Assembly: GCA_002731275.1 (NCBI GenBank)
Contig: PCBK01000142.1
Coordinates: 1 to 64,000 of the forward strand
Length of the DNA: 64,000 nt
Reading direction: 5' to 3'
Source: Deltaproteobacteria bacterium
GTDB taxonomy: Bacteria; Myxococcota_C; UBA6777
Position 1 is the stretch's first letter, and every line of letters begins with the position of its first letter. The position numbers and the translations under genes were made by a program. Below, piece by piece: positions 63,286 to 64,000 of the stretch. The notes beneath the pieces were generated by a model, which saw nothing but the letters and a program-made list of their open reading frames with translations, was not told the DNA's origin and searched no databases.

Positions 63286-64000
63286 CTACAAGCCAAGTTT
63301 TGCGCGAAGCGCGCGAAGTTCTTTGGCAGTTTGTTGTTTCTTACGAGCTTGCGCGATATCTTTCGCCGTGACATTTACAAATGACTTCGGCAACATCGAG
63401 CTATTTCCCCACGCATGAAGGGCATAATGGATCGCAGCAGCGATTTCTTTGTCGTCCTTGGACGGTACAGGAGGCATGGGAGCAGTATATGTTTTCCCTT
63501 TGATCTTTGTGGGACCGGGTAAACCGTATACAAGAATTTGGGCAATGTACTGTTTACCGATAGGCTGTTGGACGAGCGCTGGGATGTGACCTTTCAAAGG
63601 AGGAAAGGCGCCAGGGATACCTCCTCCGTTGTCGCGGTGACAGGTCGAGCAGAGTTTTGTGTAAGATTGCTTTTGGTACGCGAGCGTCACACTTTGCTTC
63701 CCGCCTTTCGGGAATCTCGCCTGATACGCCTTCTCTCGCGCCTTGGGTGTGTAATGAGCCGCGAGGTAAGCGATGATCTTCTTGGCGACGTCATCAGGGA
63801 TCGTCGCACCATACGTCTTGATCATCTTGTGTACTTCCTTCTTCCACATGGAGGGCGGATGAGGAGGCTGCATCGTAATATAAGAAGTACTGTGACAGAC
63901 TGTGCAATATTGTTGTACCAGTTCACGTCCCTCTCCTTTCGCAAGGGGAGGCGTGTACATCGGCAGTTGACCGATTTTGTAGACGCTACCAGGCTTCAGC
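63286..64000 (-). CDS. Diheme cytochrome c, 5' end beyond the window
   Basis: At least 238 codons; the frame is still open at the right edge (LKPGSVYKIGQLPM at the boundary), so the start is outside. Two heme-binding CxxCH motifs are seen: YCTVCH (about 20 residues after the Met at 63960) and LCSTCH (about residue 107 from there). Downstream Met residues (TAPMPPVPSKDD) can act as axial ligands. It should be a periplasmic electron carrier, like the tandem-domain cytochromes of alcohol or sulfur oxidation. It lies just upstream of the desaturase-rhodanese gene on the same strand and might supply or take its electrons; this is inference. Confidence 0.85.
   Translation of the reverse strand, partial: LKPGSVYKIGQLPMYTPPLAKGEGRELVQQYCTVCHSTSYITMQPPHPPSMWKKEVHKMIKTYGATIPDDVAKKIIAYLAAHYTPKAREKAYQARFPKGGKQSVTLAYQKQSYTKLCSTCHRDNGGGIPGAFPPLKGHIPALVQQPIGKQYIAQILVYGLPGPTKIKGKTYTAPMPPVPSKDDKEIAAAIHYALHAWGNSSMLPKSFVNVTAKDIAQARKKQQTAKELRALRAKLGL

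Noticed and set aside
61296-64000. Complete sulfur-oxidation operon
   Set aside because: Only a rhodanese fusion and one cytochrome c are seen; no sox genes lie in the window.

Overview
The window is a chromosomal segment of a Gram-negative bacterium, most likely a Myxococcota/Bradymonadota-type deltaproteobacterium of moderate GC. That assignment is an inference from gene content. There are eight or more lipoproteins (signal peptide plus lipobox), many carrying the Cys/Asp-rich MopE-type motif (CNGxDDDCDGxID). There are also two Ser/Thr kinases with an N-terminal zinc ribbon and a C-terminal membrane anchor, a PEGA-domain protein, an NtrC-type response regulator, a GGDEF-EAL protein and a large ATPase-TPR protein. 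No rRNA, tRNA, CRISPR array or prophage was seen.

Layout. 1-99 is the right end of an IS66-family element, which abuts and apparently supplies the stop codon of an anti-sigma gene paired with an ECF sigma gene (96-1441). 1.5-5.6 kb: a HEAT-repeat protein and two Cys-rich lipoproteins. 5.7-12.1 kb: an RHS/YD-repeat locus read leftwards, with two small mutually similar proteins upstream of a 1552-residue RHS protein, followed by a possible tiny hydrophobic ORF and an IF2-N-like small protein. 12.5-18.7 kb: a leftward run of kinase, PLD-type nuclease, dnaE and a small lipoprotein. 19-25.9 kb: gltX, a secreted protein, an LRR protein, an SDR, an orphan adenine methyltransferase and a YndJ-like membrane protein, with two GATC-rich noncoding stretches. 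26-37 kb: a large MopE-motif lipoprotein, mrp with a FabZ/ApeI-like hotdog gene, truD, a penicillin-acylase family protein, minC and a zinc-ribbon protein. 37.2-44.8 kb: an NtrC-type regulator, a noncoding region that appears to encode a multi-hairpin RNA, and an 1802-residue P-loop/TPR protein. 45-49.8 kb: a rightward envelope cluster (barrel-like protein, PEGA protein, lipoprotein, kinase). 49.9-56.3 kb: a leftward trio of little-known genes, then a REC-PAS-GGDEF-EAL protein and a UPF0489-like membrane protein. 56.5-60.2 kb: three related MopE-motif lipoproteins in tandem. 60.2-64 kb: a GH113-like protein, a sterol-desaturase/double-rhodanese fusion and a diheme cytochrome c cut by the window edge.

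Most genes are housekeeping or envelope functions. The most unusual signal is noncoding. At 38854-39182, behind two good plus-strand promoter matches and ending in a terminator, there is a chain of hairpins whose apical loops are almost all C-rich (CCCC or CCCCC). The C-runs are spaced about 60, 60, 30, 30 and 67 nt apart. This looks like an undescribed regulatory RNA (an anti-Shine-Dalgarno RNA or a protein-sequestering RNA). The RHS locus with its two paralogous small partner genes is the second most interesting item. All structures and family calls were made by reading alone; no search or folding program was run.
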